64,000 nt of DNA from Tetraselmis striata (lineage: Eukaryota > Chlorophyta > Chlorodendrophyceae > Chlorodendrales > Chlorodendraceae), in assembly GCA_006384855.1 (NCBI GenBank), contig VCJN01001064.1, forward strand, positions 101,472-165,471. Direction: 5' to 3'. A program made the position numbers and the translations under genes. A model generated the notes under the pieces. It did not search any database, had not been told where the DNA came from, and saw nothing but the letters and a program-made list of their open reading frames with translations. This document shows positions 12,417 to 25,040 of the stretch, one piece after another. Positions within the stretch are counted from its first letter, which is position 1; each line of letters opens with the position of its first letter.

Positions 12417-15400
12417 CTACAGGCAGATCACGTCCTCATCATCATCGTCGAGCACGATGGCGCCATCCTCGTCCTCCACGACCACCGCCGCCTCGTCCGC
12501 CTCCTCCTCGGCAGCGCTGGCCGTCCGGGCGCGCTTGCTAGTGCCCCCGCCCTCCTCCGCCTCCTCCAGCGGCCGCTTGCCTCTGGCGCCGTTCTCCGCG
12601 GCCACAGCGGTCTCCTCAGCCGCCGCGCTCGGGATTTCACCCTGCAGGAGCAGCGGCAGATACACCATCTCATTCTAAAGAAGACACATTCGAGAAGTCG
12701 ACCAGTTTGGGGTTAACGACACAGTGACCGCGGTCGACCAGATGGCGGTGGCGCACCTTCAGCGTATAGCCGTCAGGGTCCTTCTCCTCGTCCCAGTCCT
12801 CCTTGTGCTGCACAATGATCTTTACCTCAAAGCGCTGCGCAAAGTCGTCTACCTCCACGACCGTGTCTGCCCGAATGCCGCCACCTGGCGAGCGGGGCGG
12901 GGCATATGGCGTCGAGCGTCTGAGGAACACAGCGCTGGCTGCGGCGCGAATGGAATCGACACAGACGCTGCGCAACTGGCGGGACTCGGCCCGACGTGAT
13001 GGCACAGCAAGGCGCATTGAACGACTCGTCACGACCCAAAGCGGCCGGCCCACGACCGTCTCGACAGTGTGATACTATACAGCCTGATCTGCCTTTGATT
13101 CAGCTCACGGGTATGTATGCTGATTTTCATTATGGGTTCACATCTTACTTGAAGTCTTGACACAATTTTTGACACAAATGTATATTATAGATTTGTGTGC
13201 ACAGAGCGCAGCGACCGCAATGACGCGACACAACCCAACACTGCCAAATGTGCATAGGCTGCGAGCGAATATTATATGTGTATACACACATACATGTATA
13301 ATATAACAAGCGAAACACACAACGCCACCCGCCACACTATGCACATATCAAAATGGCAGCTGGCTCCTGATAGCAATGAATGCCGATGTACCTGGCAGGT
13401 CCACCAGCATCTTGGGCAGCAGGCTGTCGTTGAACGCCCTCTCGTCCTCGTCCAGGTCGTCGCCCTCCTCGTAGCCCAGCCCCGCGTCCGTCCGCACGGA
13501 GGGCGCCGCCATGCTGAGGTGCTTCTTGAGGACCTGCGCTCGCGGCGGGGCAGGCGGAGGGGAAGGAGGCCGGAGGGGAGGGGGGGGGGGGGGTGGGGTG
13601 GGGGCAGAGTGGTTGACGAATAGTCAGGAACGCAGGGCCATGTGTTGACGGACGGTTTACTTTTTGCGGGAAAGATCACGTGAAGCGCGCTCAGGATCGA
13701 TTCCATCCAGGCCTTGAGTTGCATGACGTGTTATTTTGCCACTAATATGACCAATAGAGGTCTGGTGGCAATACATACCCTAGGTGGACGCTGGAGTAAA
13801 CCCTATCGGTATTAAACCCTAATGGATTTTTAAATGAGCTGGGGGTGATGACGTGGCAGGAAGGGTGGGGGTACGCCTTTACTACCTGCAGAGGAGGTCA
13901 TACAGAGGGCAAAAAGTGAATGTACAGCAAATGCTCCTATAGCAAATAGCTTGGATGCATGGAACCCTAACTAACTAACTTGAAGGTTATTATCATTGCT
14001 ACCGGGGCTTAGTATACAGGTGTGGGTACCCGTGGCTCAGTTGGGACAAACCCTAGCCGATGTCCTGGAGCCCTTCCAAACCCTGCCCTGACCCTGATGG
14101 ACATTGCTCCCGGTTCAAGCCGCTGGCCCGACCCCCAAGGGAGATGGTGGTGGGAGAAAGCTGCGGGTGCCGCCACGCCGCGCCCTATCTTGAGAAACCT
14201 TAGCATTCATTTATATTCAAACTCACTTTATGAGTGGGTAAACGGCGAATACAAACTACTGGTTGCATGTTTATAATTTATTATACAAACATGCACTCTC
14301 AAATTATTTGGCTTGCAACCTCTTGCAATAACAAAATCCGCTGTAGTTCTGCTACAGTTCCTCCTCTACATGTGACCTCCGGCATAAGGGGCAGTGTCTT
14401 GGTTTTTTTCCCGGGATTCCTTTTCTTTCCGGGGAGGAGGAGGCAAGGGTTGTAGCAGAGGGAGGGGGGGGGGGGGGGGGGGGGGCACCTTGGTGATGAA
14501 CTGCCGCAGCGTGGTGGCCTTGGTGTCGATGGCGAGGTAGAGCTGCGCCTTGCTGCACACGGGGCACTTTCTGTTGGGCTCCTCGCAGAGCGTCTGCGGC
14601 CCGCACCAACCCCGGGTCAGAGCGAGTGTGCAGCCGGGTGACAGGGCGGGGCGGTCGGGGGTGACACCCGGGCAGTGCTCGAGTTGGTGGTGCGGAATGG
14701 AGGTGACCTCGGTTGCACAGTGTCGCAGATCGCCGAGCACGTGGAATCGGCCATCAAAGGAAAGAAGAATCGATTCCCAGCAGGACCCAGAGTCTTGGGG
14801 TACCACAGACGAGAGGGGCGGCTGCATTGTGGAGCTGATTTCGGCGAGTTCATGCGCTTGGCGAGACACAGCAAGTGCGCAGCTGAATCCCTCATGTACT
14901 GCCACTCATGGCCAGCCGCTGACCCTTCGCAAGCAGCGCACGAGGGCCGGAATACCGGACTCGTGCCACAGGTACGCGCTAACAAGTGTGCATGCCACAA
15001 ACACTTTTGTAACAGTAAAGTGTCACTAACGCACCTAATAATGTGCGTAGCTTGGCTCGGGGCATGGGTGCTGGGGTGAGGACGAATAGAGGGCGCCTCC
15101 ACAGCGTTGGCTGCCCGGTCACCAACATCACGGCAGTATAACATTAAGTAACAACATTATTATAAGAGTTGAGAAATAATATCTACTCCCACAACCGACT
15201 TTTTATAGTCATTTTTGCACACACACTATATATACAGGCGGATATGGCCAACCCCCTGCCACACATCCAATTTACCCTCAACATCCTAGGAAAAACCCTA
15301 GGATGTTTTGTAAACCCTAGAACATCCTAAGCCGGCAGGGCCAGCCACCGGGACTCGGAAAAGTACGGGCTCTAGTGGCGGGTGGCCGTGGCGGTCCCAG

Positions 15401-18400
15401 TGCAGCGGCAAACACGTGTATTTTCGCTGCCGCTGCGTTCCGGTTGTACAAAACGTGCGCGTACCATAGCATATGTAAGTTAAGCTATGTTATGTCATGC
15501 AATAGGCACTTGTTATGCACTGGCGCTCATGCCCAATATGCTGAGCTTTTGTCCAATGGCCTGGCCAACTTCTGCTATGGCGTACCAACCCCCCCCCCCC
15601 CCCCCCTCTTCCTGGTATACAAGGGGCGCACCGGCTGCAGCAGCTTGTTGTTGGAGGCATGCTGCAGGAGGAAGGTGGTGCGCGCGAGGTCGGGCAGCGC
15701 CGCCACCAGCTTGATGGCCTCCGAGGCGATGAGGCCCGAGATGATGGCGTTGGTGGTGGCGATCGCGTGGATGATGTTGCCGGCCATGCCCTGCCGGCCA
15801 AACAAGCGCATCGCGCTGCGAGTCAGCCGCCGGCGAGCGGGGCGGCTTCATTTGCGCCGCCCACCCCCTGGGATCGGAGGGCACATTGTTCTGCAGACAG
15901 ACTAGGGCGTCCTGCAAGCTATCTGACGCTAGATGTGCTACCCGAAGACATTTGAAATTTGTTACAACTTTGTTCCTGCCAGCCTTCGGAATGCACAGGT
16001 CAGCTGTCTTACGGCCGGCTGTATGAACCTACACAGGGTCGGCCGCAGCCCGTAGCATGGAGCCCTCTGAAGGCCAAAGCCCTAATCTAGAGGGCGTAGT
16101 GCCCGTCTCCTTTTGTTGATGTTGTCAAAAGTTTGTGGGGGTTCGGGTTTTGGGATTTTCAGGTTATTAGGGTTCGGGTTTTAGGGTCTTTCGATATAAC
16201 CCCTCCCAACCCTACAGGTACCCTAGTCCTCTGCGGCTGGGCTTTATTCCGTATACAGACCCGGTAGCAGACGAGTACTGCAATTGATGCAGGACTCTAC
16301 AGATGAGAGTCCAGATGCAGTTGAAACTGAAATTTGTTGCAGCTTTATTCCCGCCAGCCTTCCAACTACAGAGGCCAGCTGTCTTACGGCCCGGCTGCAC
16401 AAACGCGCTTACGGTCGGCAGTGACAAAGGAAAGCAGTGACGCGAGTTGGAGCGATTTCTCAAAAAAGTGTTTTGGTCCGGATTATTCTCCGCAACTCGA
16501 AAACACGAAGTTGGAATTGCTAGTAACCGTGGATCAGCGCACGGCAGTGTGATTGTACCCGAGCCTTGGACACCTTGCCCATCACATTGCGAAAATAAGC
16601 TGGGCTCGCAAACTACCTTAAAGTTTCCAAGTTATATTTATTTCTTATATTTATTAAATCAAAGCCTCTGAAGGCCAAGTCACTAAACCTAAGAGAGAGT
16701 GGTGTCGCCCTCGCCCCCTCCCCTGCCCCTATTACCCCCCCCCCCCCCCCCCCCCCCCGCCTCACCCCCTCCGGCCCTCCGGGTGGCAGGGCAGGGGTGT
16801 TCTCTCAGTGCGAGCGCTTGTGGGAGGCTCATCCCGGCGCTTTTGTGTGCTGTGTGCTGCCGGCATATACCCGCAGACAATGGGCGCGAGTGCGGCCATT
16901 GGTTGATCGCACATGACGGGGCACCGTGTCTGTGTGAGCGGAATGCTGCAAAGACTCGCACGGGTCGACGACGGAACAGAGCGCGAGTACACGCGGAGGC
17001 GGGTGCCTTCACACCTCCGCGCGAGCTGATGGAATCGCGGCCATCAGACGTTTCTACGCAACGTGACAGGTGGCAGCGCCGTCTGAAGCTGAAATATGGA
17101 GCCCGCGAGACACGCTGCTAGGTTAGAGAGGTATAGATAGACAAAGAGAGTGGGGAGAGGGGGGGGGGGGCGTTAAAAGTAGATAACCACGGGTGCGCGA
17201 AGAGAACATAAGCTGGATCAGGGGCATCTCCCCTGCCCTTGAACCCATCCGGTATGTGGCTGCAGCCCATTTGGGGGGGGCTTTAGGGTTTAGCAGAGCC
17301 GCCTCCCATGGCTGCCTCCGGGGCATCAGGGGGAGGGGGGGGGGCACCTTGGCGTCGAAGAATGACTGCGGCGGGATGTGGTACGCCATAGAGCGCAGGT
17401 TGGCGGCGGCCGTCACAAAGTCCACCGCGAGGTCGTCGTCCTTGTCAAACACCGCGGCGCCCAGCTGCATATCCGCCGCAGGCGGAGGTCGGGGGGGGAG
17501 GGGAGCGGGGTAAGGGGTGGGAGAGGCACTGCTCTGGACCGGGAAGCGTCCCCTCACCACCCCGCCATTCGCCCCCCCGCTTCCACGCATCATTTTGACA
17601 CTCGGATGGCCGCAGGGTGAGGTACTTCAGACGACCTGCAATGTCCTGCACTGTGCCTCCTCCGACGCCCCCCCCCCCCCCCCCCCCCCCTCTCTCCCCC
17701 AAAGGAGGCGTGACACTTCAACTGCTACTTTGGAACACACGGAACAGCATCATGCCTATTTCCCAGCACCTATCCCCCGCTCCCGCCCAAACCCTAAACA
17801 CCCCGCAATTCCAAAGGGTTTCTACATAAAAGCCTAACAAACCCAAAACCCTGAAACCCTAAACTTCGTCCGCCCGCGCTGTCTGCTGTCTGGGGCCGGG
17901 ACCCGCTGACGCTGATGGTAGGATCACAGGAATGCGGCGTGCCTATCACTCACCTCATCCCGCCTGGCGCCGTGAAATGCGCGCACCGCCTCCAGGAACA
18001 CCGCCGCGTTCTCCGCCAGGTCCCAGACCTGCGCGCCGCGCCCGCCGCGATGGGCCACGACGGGCCTCGTCAGCAATGCCGCCTGCCTGAAAGTTCAGTG
18101 GTGGTGGTGGTGATGGTGGTGGTGGTGCCGGGGGGGGCAGGGGGGCGCGCCTTGTGGCGGTTGCCCAGGCCGATGGCCTTTGAGGCGCTGCCCGGGCGTG
18201 GCGCCTCCCGCGCGCCGCGCGTCGTCCGCCGGCAGGATGTCGCCCAGCACCAGCGGGGAGGGCTTGGTGCGCGACTTCCTGCGCGCCCCCGCGCGGTGCT
18301 CCTCAGCAAGCCCTCCTCCCCCCCCCCTCATTGCGTTACAACCCTAGAAAGCCCATTTCGGGCCTTACCGCCTCCCAGCTGACATTAAACCCTGATATGC

Positions 18401-21400
18401 CCTTACTTAACCATGCTATGCGGGGTACCCCATTATAACACTCTCAGTGCGCCCCCGTTGCCTCTGTATAAACACAGAGCGAAAACTATCCAAGTCATCC
18501 AATCCCAAAAGAATACCCTACAACCCTGAGAGACCCCCTCGCACCATTCTGCATGCCAAATGACCCCCTCCTGCCTCAAACTCCGTCTAGGCATCCCCCC
18601 CACCTCTCTCCTGGTGACCCCTGTGTAATCGCCGATCCTGCACGTATAATTGCGTTACAACTAATCATGATACACTGTCCCCGGATGACGCCAGGAGACG
18701 CCCTTGTTCATGACCTTTCACGCGACATGACACCCTCCTGCCCCAACGCCTATTGGCACTCCGCTTCTAACACCCTATCAACAGCCCCTATGGAGCGCAG
18801 TCTACATGCCCAATGACCCCCTCCCCGCCCCCCCCCCCCCCCCCCCCTCCGCCACCAACAACCAACACCCCCTCCCCCCTTACCCCTCCAGCACATCCTC
18901 TCCTAAACCCCCCTCAACCCTCCCCCCTCAACCCTACAGCTCTTCCTCTCCTGCAACCCAATGAACCCTATGCCCCCCCCCCCCCCCTCCAGCACATCCC
19001 TCTTCTAAACCCTAATAAACCCTATGCCCTTCCGTCCCCCCCCCCCCCCCCCCCCCCCCCCACAACCAACACCACACCTACCCACCAGTCCCCATCAAGT
19101 CTGGCGCTTGCGCCCTGGGGGAAGGGGAGGGGGCTGCCCCCCACCAGAGCTCCTCCATGCGCAGCACACGCTCGATGTCCTCCTGGAACACCCGGCGGAA
19201 GATGCGCTCCGCGTACGCGTCCGCCGACTCCGCCTCCCCCCTGATGCCCCGCCCCCAGACCAATCCGTCAGTACCCCCATCAGCCACCCGCCCGGAAAGG
19301 GGGCTCCACAAGAGGGGGCGAGGGGGGGGGGGGGGGGGGGGCGGTGTGCCCTCACCGCAGGAACGCGCTCGCATCGCCCGCGTCCTCCGCCGGCCTGCCC
19401 TCGCCCTCCGCCGCCCCCTGCTCGCCCTCGTCCAGGTCTGTCACGGTGTCCGCCCTGGCGCCAGGCCGCATCCACCCGCACCCGCACGCAGGTCAGCGCA
19501 GCTAAGTCATCGGAAACCCTACTTGGATGACACACCCCTGATAGGATATACGTACATACGTAGGGCACACTTGGCTCCGCGGTGTCAAACCCTGGGAACT
19601 CTACTTGAACCTTCGCATCTTTCACCGTCTCCCGATGAAAGGGGTGAAGGGGTAAGGGTAGGAGGACTGAATGACGCCGACAGGGGAGTGAGACTAATCT
19701 CTAGTTAAACCCTGAGACACGACATGGGTTAATCTCCCATGTGTATGCGAGCACTCGAGAACCCTGGCAGGAGCTACAACTTTCCCTTGGCGAGAGGGGA
19801 AAGGGGGGGCAGTGAGGTGGGAGAGGGGGGGGGGGGGGGGGGGAGGGGAGAGAGAAGGAAAAGGGAAGAGGGGAGAGAGGGGAGGGGGGGGGGGGGGGGG
19901 GGGGAGGTAGATAATAGAACCAGGGAGGGGGAGAGGGGAGGGGCGCCCCACCGGCCAAACAGGCGCTGAAAGAGCAGCTCCTTGGCCCACACGATGCAGT
20001 GGATGGGCTTCTCGGGCGTGTTGCGGATGGTGCACACGGGGAACGTCTTGGGCGCTGGCTTGGGCTGGCACTCGAAGCACTCGTACTTCTGCGGGATGTG
20101 CACCGACACCTGGCAGCAGGCCCCCCAAGGGAGCGTCAGGCCTACCACCGCTACCGCCACAAGCTCCCCAACCCAAGCCCCATGCAGCCCGACCCCAAGC
20201 CCCAGCCCCAGCCCAAGCCTCAGCGCACCTGGCCTAGGTAGCCCGCGGTGCCCGACTCCACCAGCGGCTTCTCCGCCGCCAGGCACAGCCGGTTCACGTG
20301 GCGCCGCGCCTCCAGGTTGTCCAGCCCGTTGAGGACGACGTCAAACTGTGAGAAGAACTCCAGGTTGAACCTGCGGGGGCACACCGGACACGTCAGCAAC
20401 GCGCCGGCGGGGACGAGCCACCCATCCTCGGTATCACAGCAGACACGCAGCGGCTGGCGACCGGCGACGCGCAGGGCCCTGTGTTGGAATGTAAACGTCG
20501 CCGGCAGGTCATTGGGCAAACGTTATCTAGTGGGCCCCATGGGGCCGGCCGCTGGCTCTGACGCCCACCCCCACGTTGGCGGCGTTGACGGGTTAGCGGA
20601 GCGGCTCTGGAGCGGCGCTGGAGGAGCATCGGCGAGCAGGCAGCGGCATGACAGCGACAGGCCGCGCGTCGGCGCATGGAGCTGTGCGCCGCTCGCCCAT
20701 CCCGCGTGCCATGCCACGCCGTGGCGGCTTCAATGAAATACAGCGCTGAGGTGTACTGATGACAAGGGGGCATCAGCCCGTAGCGATCATGCCCAGCAAC
20801 CCGGGGGGAGACAAGGGAAGCGGGGTGGGGGCTCGGATGGGGGGCGCACTCCGGGTCCTTCACGTTGCCGCAGAAGGGCTGGATGTCGGCCTCGGGGCAG
20901 AAGGCCCGCACCGCCGCCGTGGCCACCGCGGCCTTGCTCTGCCCCACGTGCTTCTTGCGGAACAGGAACTGCCGGTTGAGGTTGGAGGTGTCGATGGTGT
21001 CCAGGTCGATCTGCGCCGCGTGGCGTCAGCGACCCGTGGTGAGCGGTGAGTGGGGAAGCGCTGAGGGAGGCTGAGCCTGCCCACCAGCCGTGCGGACCTC
21101 TGCACCGCAGCGCCTGCTGGCCACTCACCCTCTGCACCTGCGTCGCTGCAAACGTTCCCAGCTGTATGTTGTTCATATGTATGTATGTATGTGTATGTAT
21201 GTATGATATTGACCGACGCATGCCGCAAGCAGAGGGTGTCCTGCCCTGTGTCTGGGGGCCGCTCGTTTCGGGGATGTGTAGTGCCAACGCATGTTGGAGC
21301 GAGGAGCTGTAGTCAGACAAAATGACAACCGCCAGCCTGAAGTAGACGGACAAGCCAACACAGGCGCCGACGCACCGACAGGAACCCTTCTCAGAAGCAT

Positions 21401-22217
21401 CACATACGGCTTGCCAGTTTCGTCTGCGTTCGACCTCTTGCAGGCATGGCAGGTTCTTGTTCGCGGTGCTTTTATTACCGCGTCGGCACCTGCGGGCTGA
21501 CGACTGATAAAGGGATAGACTGATGACTGCCACGATGTGGAGAAAGCCTCGGTTAAGAATACGTACAAGCAGTGATTAGCGACACAGCTCTGGACGCGGG
21601 TTTGCAATAGATTTGCTAGATGCCGCTGGCTGACATGCCGCATTTCCTTGGCTGTTGCTAGGATTATCCTTACTGCTTGTCGCTAGATGTTGGACCTTTC
21701 CGTTTTGTTCTGCGTCGCTCCCACTACGGGTAGCGACTAATCTTTAGCGCATGTCATTAACAATTTCAAATTAGAATAATCATGGCAAGCGCGGGGGCAG
21801 CAGGTGGCGCCAGAGGAGGAGGGGGGAAAGGAGGGGAGACAGCGGGAGGGCCCGGGGGCGGGGGGGGGGGGGGGGGGGGGGCGAGGGAGGACGCACGACT
21901 TTCAGGTTGCGGAAGCCGCTGAGCACCAGCGTCTTAAGCAGCTCGCACCCGATACCTCCGGCGCCCACCACCAGCACCTTCGCCGCACGGATCTACGGCC
22001 ATGCCCCAGGAGGGGAGGGGGGGAGGGGGGGTGATCGTCAGGGATCGACGGGGTTGCACCGTTAGGTTGCAGAGGCGCGACCGCAGGCCTAGGAAGAGAG
22101 GGGCGAGAGTCGCGTCGCCGCTGCGGGCTACTTCAGGCTCTTGTCCGCGCGCACCTTTTCCTGCGTGGCCTCCGCTACCGCCAGGAGAGGCCAGCGGCCT
22201 GTAGGCTGGGACGCCAT
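12417..22217 (-). CDS. UBA2: SUMO-activating enzyme subunit 2 (E1 catalytic subunit)
   Basis: Adenylates the SUMO C-terminus and holds it as a thioester before transfer to UBC9; works with SAE1. Exons (5' to 3'): 22217-22155, 21992-21897, 21010-20850, 20370-20229, 20109-19952, 19454-19356, 19240-19145, 18278 to about 18160 (end uncertain), about 18028-17954, 17464-17348, 15790-15632, 14593-14489, 13533-13392, 12884-12757, 12674-12417. Signatures: nucleotide loop [15 protein letters not shown] (about residue 28), [20 protein letters not shown], catalytic Cys about 180 in [10 protein letters not shown], zinc pairs CFEC (about 165) and CPVC in exon 12, [15 protein letters not shown] in exon 11, then the ubiquitin-fold region. 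The tail is acidic with a [16 protein letters not shown]-like nuclear signal and [14 protein letters not shown], which resembles a SUMO-interaction motif. Length is near the usual 640 residues. The exon 8/9 junction is the one unresolved point. Confidence 0.95.
13594..14488. other. UBA2 intron 12
   Basis: On the gene strand the donor is GTG followed by about 20 C (plus-strand poly-G at 14463-14485). The interior holds degenerate CCCTAA-like words near 13800, 13970 and 14050. No separate gene is visible. Confidence 0.6.
14594..15631. other. UBA2 intron 11, with a hairpin
   Basis: ACATCCTAGG and CCTAGGATGT at 15282-15307 form a perfect 10-bp stem with a 6-nt loop, followed by a third CATCCTAA copy. 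A C run (15590-15606) sits 25 to 45 nt inside the intron from the donor. No gene is seen. Confidence 0.6.
15954..16086 (+). repeat. Dispersed repeat family, copy a (in UBA2 intron 10)
   Basis: About 133 bp. Begins GAAATTTGTTACAAC, includes GGTCAGCTGTCTTACGGCC and ends TCTGAAGGCCAAAGCCCTAA. Homologous to 16329-16412 plus 16661-16691, and to 24343-24480. Confidence 0.75.
16138..16195 (+). repeat. Degenerate TTTAGGG-type tract
   Basis: GGGTTCGGGTTTTGGG, TTATTAGGGTTCGGG and TTTTAGGGTC follow each other. This resembles interstitial plant-type telomere repeat and lies in UBA2 intron 10. Confidence 0.5.
16329..16691 (+). repeat. Dispersed repeat family, copy b, split by about 250 bp
   Basis: The left part (16329-16412) starts GAAATTTGTTGCAGC. 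The right end GCCTCTGAAGGCCAAGTCAC reappears at 16664, so the copy seems interrupted by an insertion. It lies in UBA2 intron 10. Confidence 0.65.
16737..16758 (+). repeat. Poly-C tract in UBA2 intron 10
   Basis: An uninterrupted run of about 22 C on the plus strand, inside the long intron between exons 10 and 11. Confidence 0.8.
17660..17870. repeat. Poly-C run and CCCTAAA-like words in UBA2 intron 9
   Basis: A C run of about 20 nt starts near 17669. AAACCCTAAACACCCC, AACCCAAAACCCTGAAACCC and TAAACTTCG follow to 17870. Similar words recur at 18885-19030 in intron 7, next to further C runs at 18826-18846, 18976-18987 and 19037-19060. Confidence 0.6.
21175..21205 (+). repeat. ATGT microsatellite in UBA2 intron 2
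   Basis: About seven units of GTAT/ATGT with one variant. Confidence 0.8.
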
Positions 22218-23041
22218 TGGGCCCGCTCTCAGTTGCTGTTTGGGAAGCTTGCGCTTGCTCACTTAAGGGACGCGGAACGTCGATTGCTCGTGAGACCGCC
22301 TGTGAGAGCGGTGAGTGAACCGCTTCTGGTCGGCATCGTGCTCTGTCAGCGATCGGCCGCCCGATCCGCTGCAGTGACCCGCCGCCGACGCAGGCGCCAA
22401 ATATTCACACAGCGCGGCTTCATGGCGACGATGACATGGTAGCAGCGCTGCTGTGCCGGTCGATGCAAAAATTCCAACATCGAGCTGTTTTATTTGATTT
22501 TTAATACTCCCAAATTTGGTACTTTGTGTCATTGTCAACATTGTCGGCATTTCTATCGGGGAAAACACAAATTACCCGCATCGCATGACATGACATTGTA
22601 TCAATGACATTGTATCAATGTATCATAAATAATGGTTGCTGGCCTCTCCTGGCGGCCAGCCAGGACGAGCCGGTATGTGGTTCTCCATCCGCACGTAGGG
22701 CTTCGTCAGCGAGGAGAAACTCATCTTAGCGACTTAGTAAGGATTAGTAGGGATTAAACCTTATTTGCTATTCATTCATTGATTTAGCGAATATTCTACT
22801 GCTAATGGTGTTCGTCCCAGTATTTGTGATAACCCTCTATGGACTAGAAGTATACTCACAGCACCGGTATGGGTATGTTTGGCTTGCACTTGTTATTGGC
22901 GTCTAAGTGATAACTTCGACTCTTGAATACTCGTCACTTGCTGTATGTATGTATTCTCATTGTCATCAATAATAATTGCTTCATACGGCAAGCGCGACAC
23001 TTTAGTGAAGTTCTATTTAATACGGCCACGACGACAATATC

Positions 23042-23420
23042 AAAATGATAACTGCGCGTGACAAATAATGAAGTCATCAGGAACTAGTGCACGGAGTCGC
23101 GCTTGCATGCTGCTGGTAAGCCACGGATATAAGTAATCAAATGAGAGTTTGCCCTCGTAGCTGCATATCCAACTGGGAGGCGGTGATGCCCTGTATCTGC
23201 CTATGTCTCTCTCTCTCTCTCTCTCACTCTCTCCCTGCATCCGGAGATGCTCCACCACCAGCTGCTCCGAGTGCCGTCCCTGCAATATCACGAATCTGGT
23301 CCACCAGGCGAATGAACTCTTCTCGAGTTTCCATCGGCGTGTTCGCCAGCATGGGATACGAAGCGCGCAGCTGATCCGCCGGATGCGTGGCAGGAGCGTC
23401 CCCTGCAGCACCCCTTAGTC
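23042..23420 (-). CDS. Possible small or partial two-exon gene, unknown
   Basis: The reading MLANTPMETREEFIRLVDQI at about 23364-23290 looks like real coding sequence. A downstream frame after a TGCAG acceptor at about 23161 reads YEGKLSFDYLYPWLTSSMQA and stops at 23042-23044. Between them lies the CT repeat. I could not find a donor that joins the two in phase, and I recognise no family. It may be the end of a broken gene. Confidence 0.3.
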
Positions 23421-24342
23421 CCGACAGACAGACATGCGGTCCAGCTAGACGTAGTCGCCGCCAGCGGCGGCGAGGCCATTTGCTGGGCCTTGGGGCTGGA
23501 AGGCGGTCACGTTGAGGTGAGGTGTTGTGGTTGATGGCATGCCCTACCTCCTACCATCTGTAGCCAACCGCCTATGTGCGGGACATACGGATCACAAGGA
23601 CACAAACGCATCCAATGGTACGCCAGGATCATCTCCACCGGGGGCTCGCCCCTCAAGCCTTGAGCAGTGCTTGGCCCGGAGGCTCAACAGGGTGACCAGA
23701 GGGGTGAGCCACCATGACAAGGAAGCCAAGGATGCCGCCTGCGCACGTCCCGGACGACGCATACATCAAGCATCAGCACATTGCCGGCGACTGCTGGATG
23801 TGAGCCGCTATGCCGTCAGTGGAGAATGCTTGTTGGCATTGACCCTAGTGACATCAGCCTCGGCATGGCTGCTTTGGGGGGCTGCATCTGCCGACAGAGG
23901 GCAGGGGCTGCCACGCATGGCTCCCGGCGCGCGTACAAAAATGAAGTCGTTTCACTGTGTCAGACATTGAACTTCATTCAGGAGTTGGCGATCACTGATT
24001 TTTTTTCATCTTAATTGGCGCGAGTAACGGAAGAAGGGCAGCGAATATTGTTAAACACCGCTCTTATATTGTCGCATCAGCACAAACACTGCAGCATCCG
24101 CCACTATCATTGTACATTGTGGGGCGCGGTCCAGCCACTTGGGACAAGGCTACGCCAGGTGCCTGTAGCGTGTGACTGCAGCTGTGCAGCAGCTTGCGCA
24201 CAGCTGATTTTCCAGTTGGGCTGTACGGGTGCTGGCGCGGTAGCAGTCAGAGCACTGTGAGTGAGCAACGTGCTGCCCAACCTGTCAGAGGGTCAGCGTA
24301 GACAAAACTGTAGCAGAACTACAGCAAAGGCGAAAGTGGCTT

Positions 24343-24480
24343 GAAATTTGTTGCAGCGTTATTCCCGTCGGTCTTCCAACTACACGGGCCAGCTGTCTTA
24401 TTGCCCGGGTGCACGAACCCGCATAGGGCCGGCCGTAGCCCGTAGCATGTAAGCCCCGGAAGGCCAAGTCCCTAAAACCT
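24343..24480 (+). repeat. Dispersed repeat family, copy c
   Basis: Same order of blocks as copies a and b: GAAATTTGTTGCAGCG, GGCCAGCTGTCTTATTGCCC, GGCCGTAGCCCGTAGCATG, then GGAAGGCCAAGTCCCTAAAA. Confidence 0.75.
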
Positions 24481-25040
24481 TAGAATGAGTGCTGTGGTGG
24501 CCCTCCGTGTGGCGGCGCGCAGGGGGATGTGGTGCGCCCAGTGTTCTTCAACGATTTGTCCTGACAATTCCCGCTTATTATTGTCGGGATCTTTCAGGTG
24601 GGTCAGGGACCATGTTTGCTTTGTCTGTTCGGACCCTGAACAATGGACCCGCATTCATGTGCCAGCGTGGTGGGTACTCTTTGCCTGTCAAGGAATGGGA
24701 AAACATACACACAAAGTATGCACAGTGACAAATTATTTGGGGAGTTTTTGGCTCTGAGCCGCATGCAGGAAGGCAGGAGCACGGCACACCCAATGGATTA
24801 TTCAATATCCTGATGTCCTTACAGTATAATCAACCCCCAGCCGCGCGCAAGTGGCAGCAGCCAGGAGGAGGGAATGACGTGGCACCTGCCCTACTATTTA
24901 CAAGGACACGCCAAGCGATGCCAAACCCCAGGACGCGCCCTACAGTGGCGGGGCCTAAGGCAGCATCTCCCTAGGTGTTAAGTGTGTATGGTGTCTACTC
25001 CTGTATTTGCTGCATTTCTTAGCCTGGGAGCATGGAGTGT

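Larger units (their letters stand above)
22218..25040. other. Intergenic region between UBA2 and psaD
   Basis: The UBA2 promoter should lie in the first few hundred bases. The stretch contains a direct repeat of GACATTGTATCAATG near 22590-22620, a CT microsatellite at 23208-23233, one possible two-exon minus-strand fragment (listed separately), and copy c of the dispersed repeat family at 24343. Other open frames are short and not recognisable. Confidence 0.5.

Noticed and set aside
23805..24014. RuvC/A22-resolvase-like start (VGIDPSDISLGMAALGGC)
   Set aside because: Short, no second acidic motif, and the frame ends at once; too little to claim.
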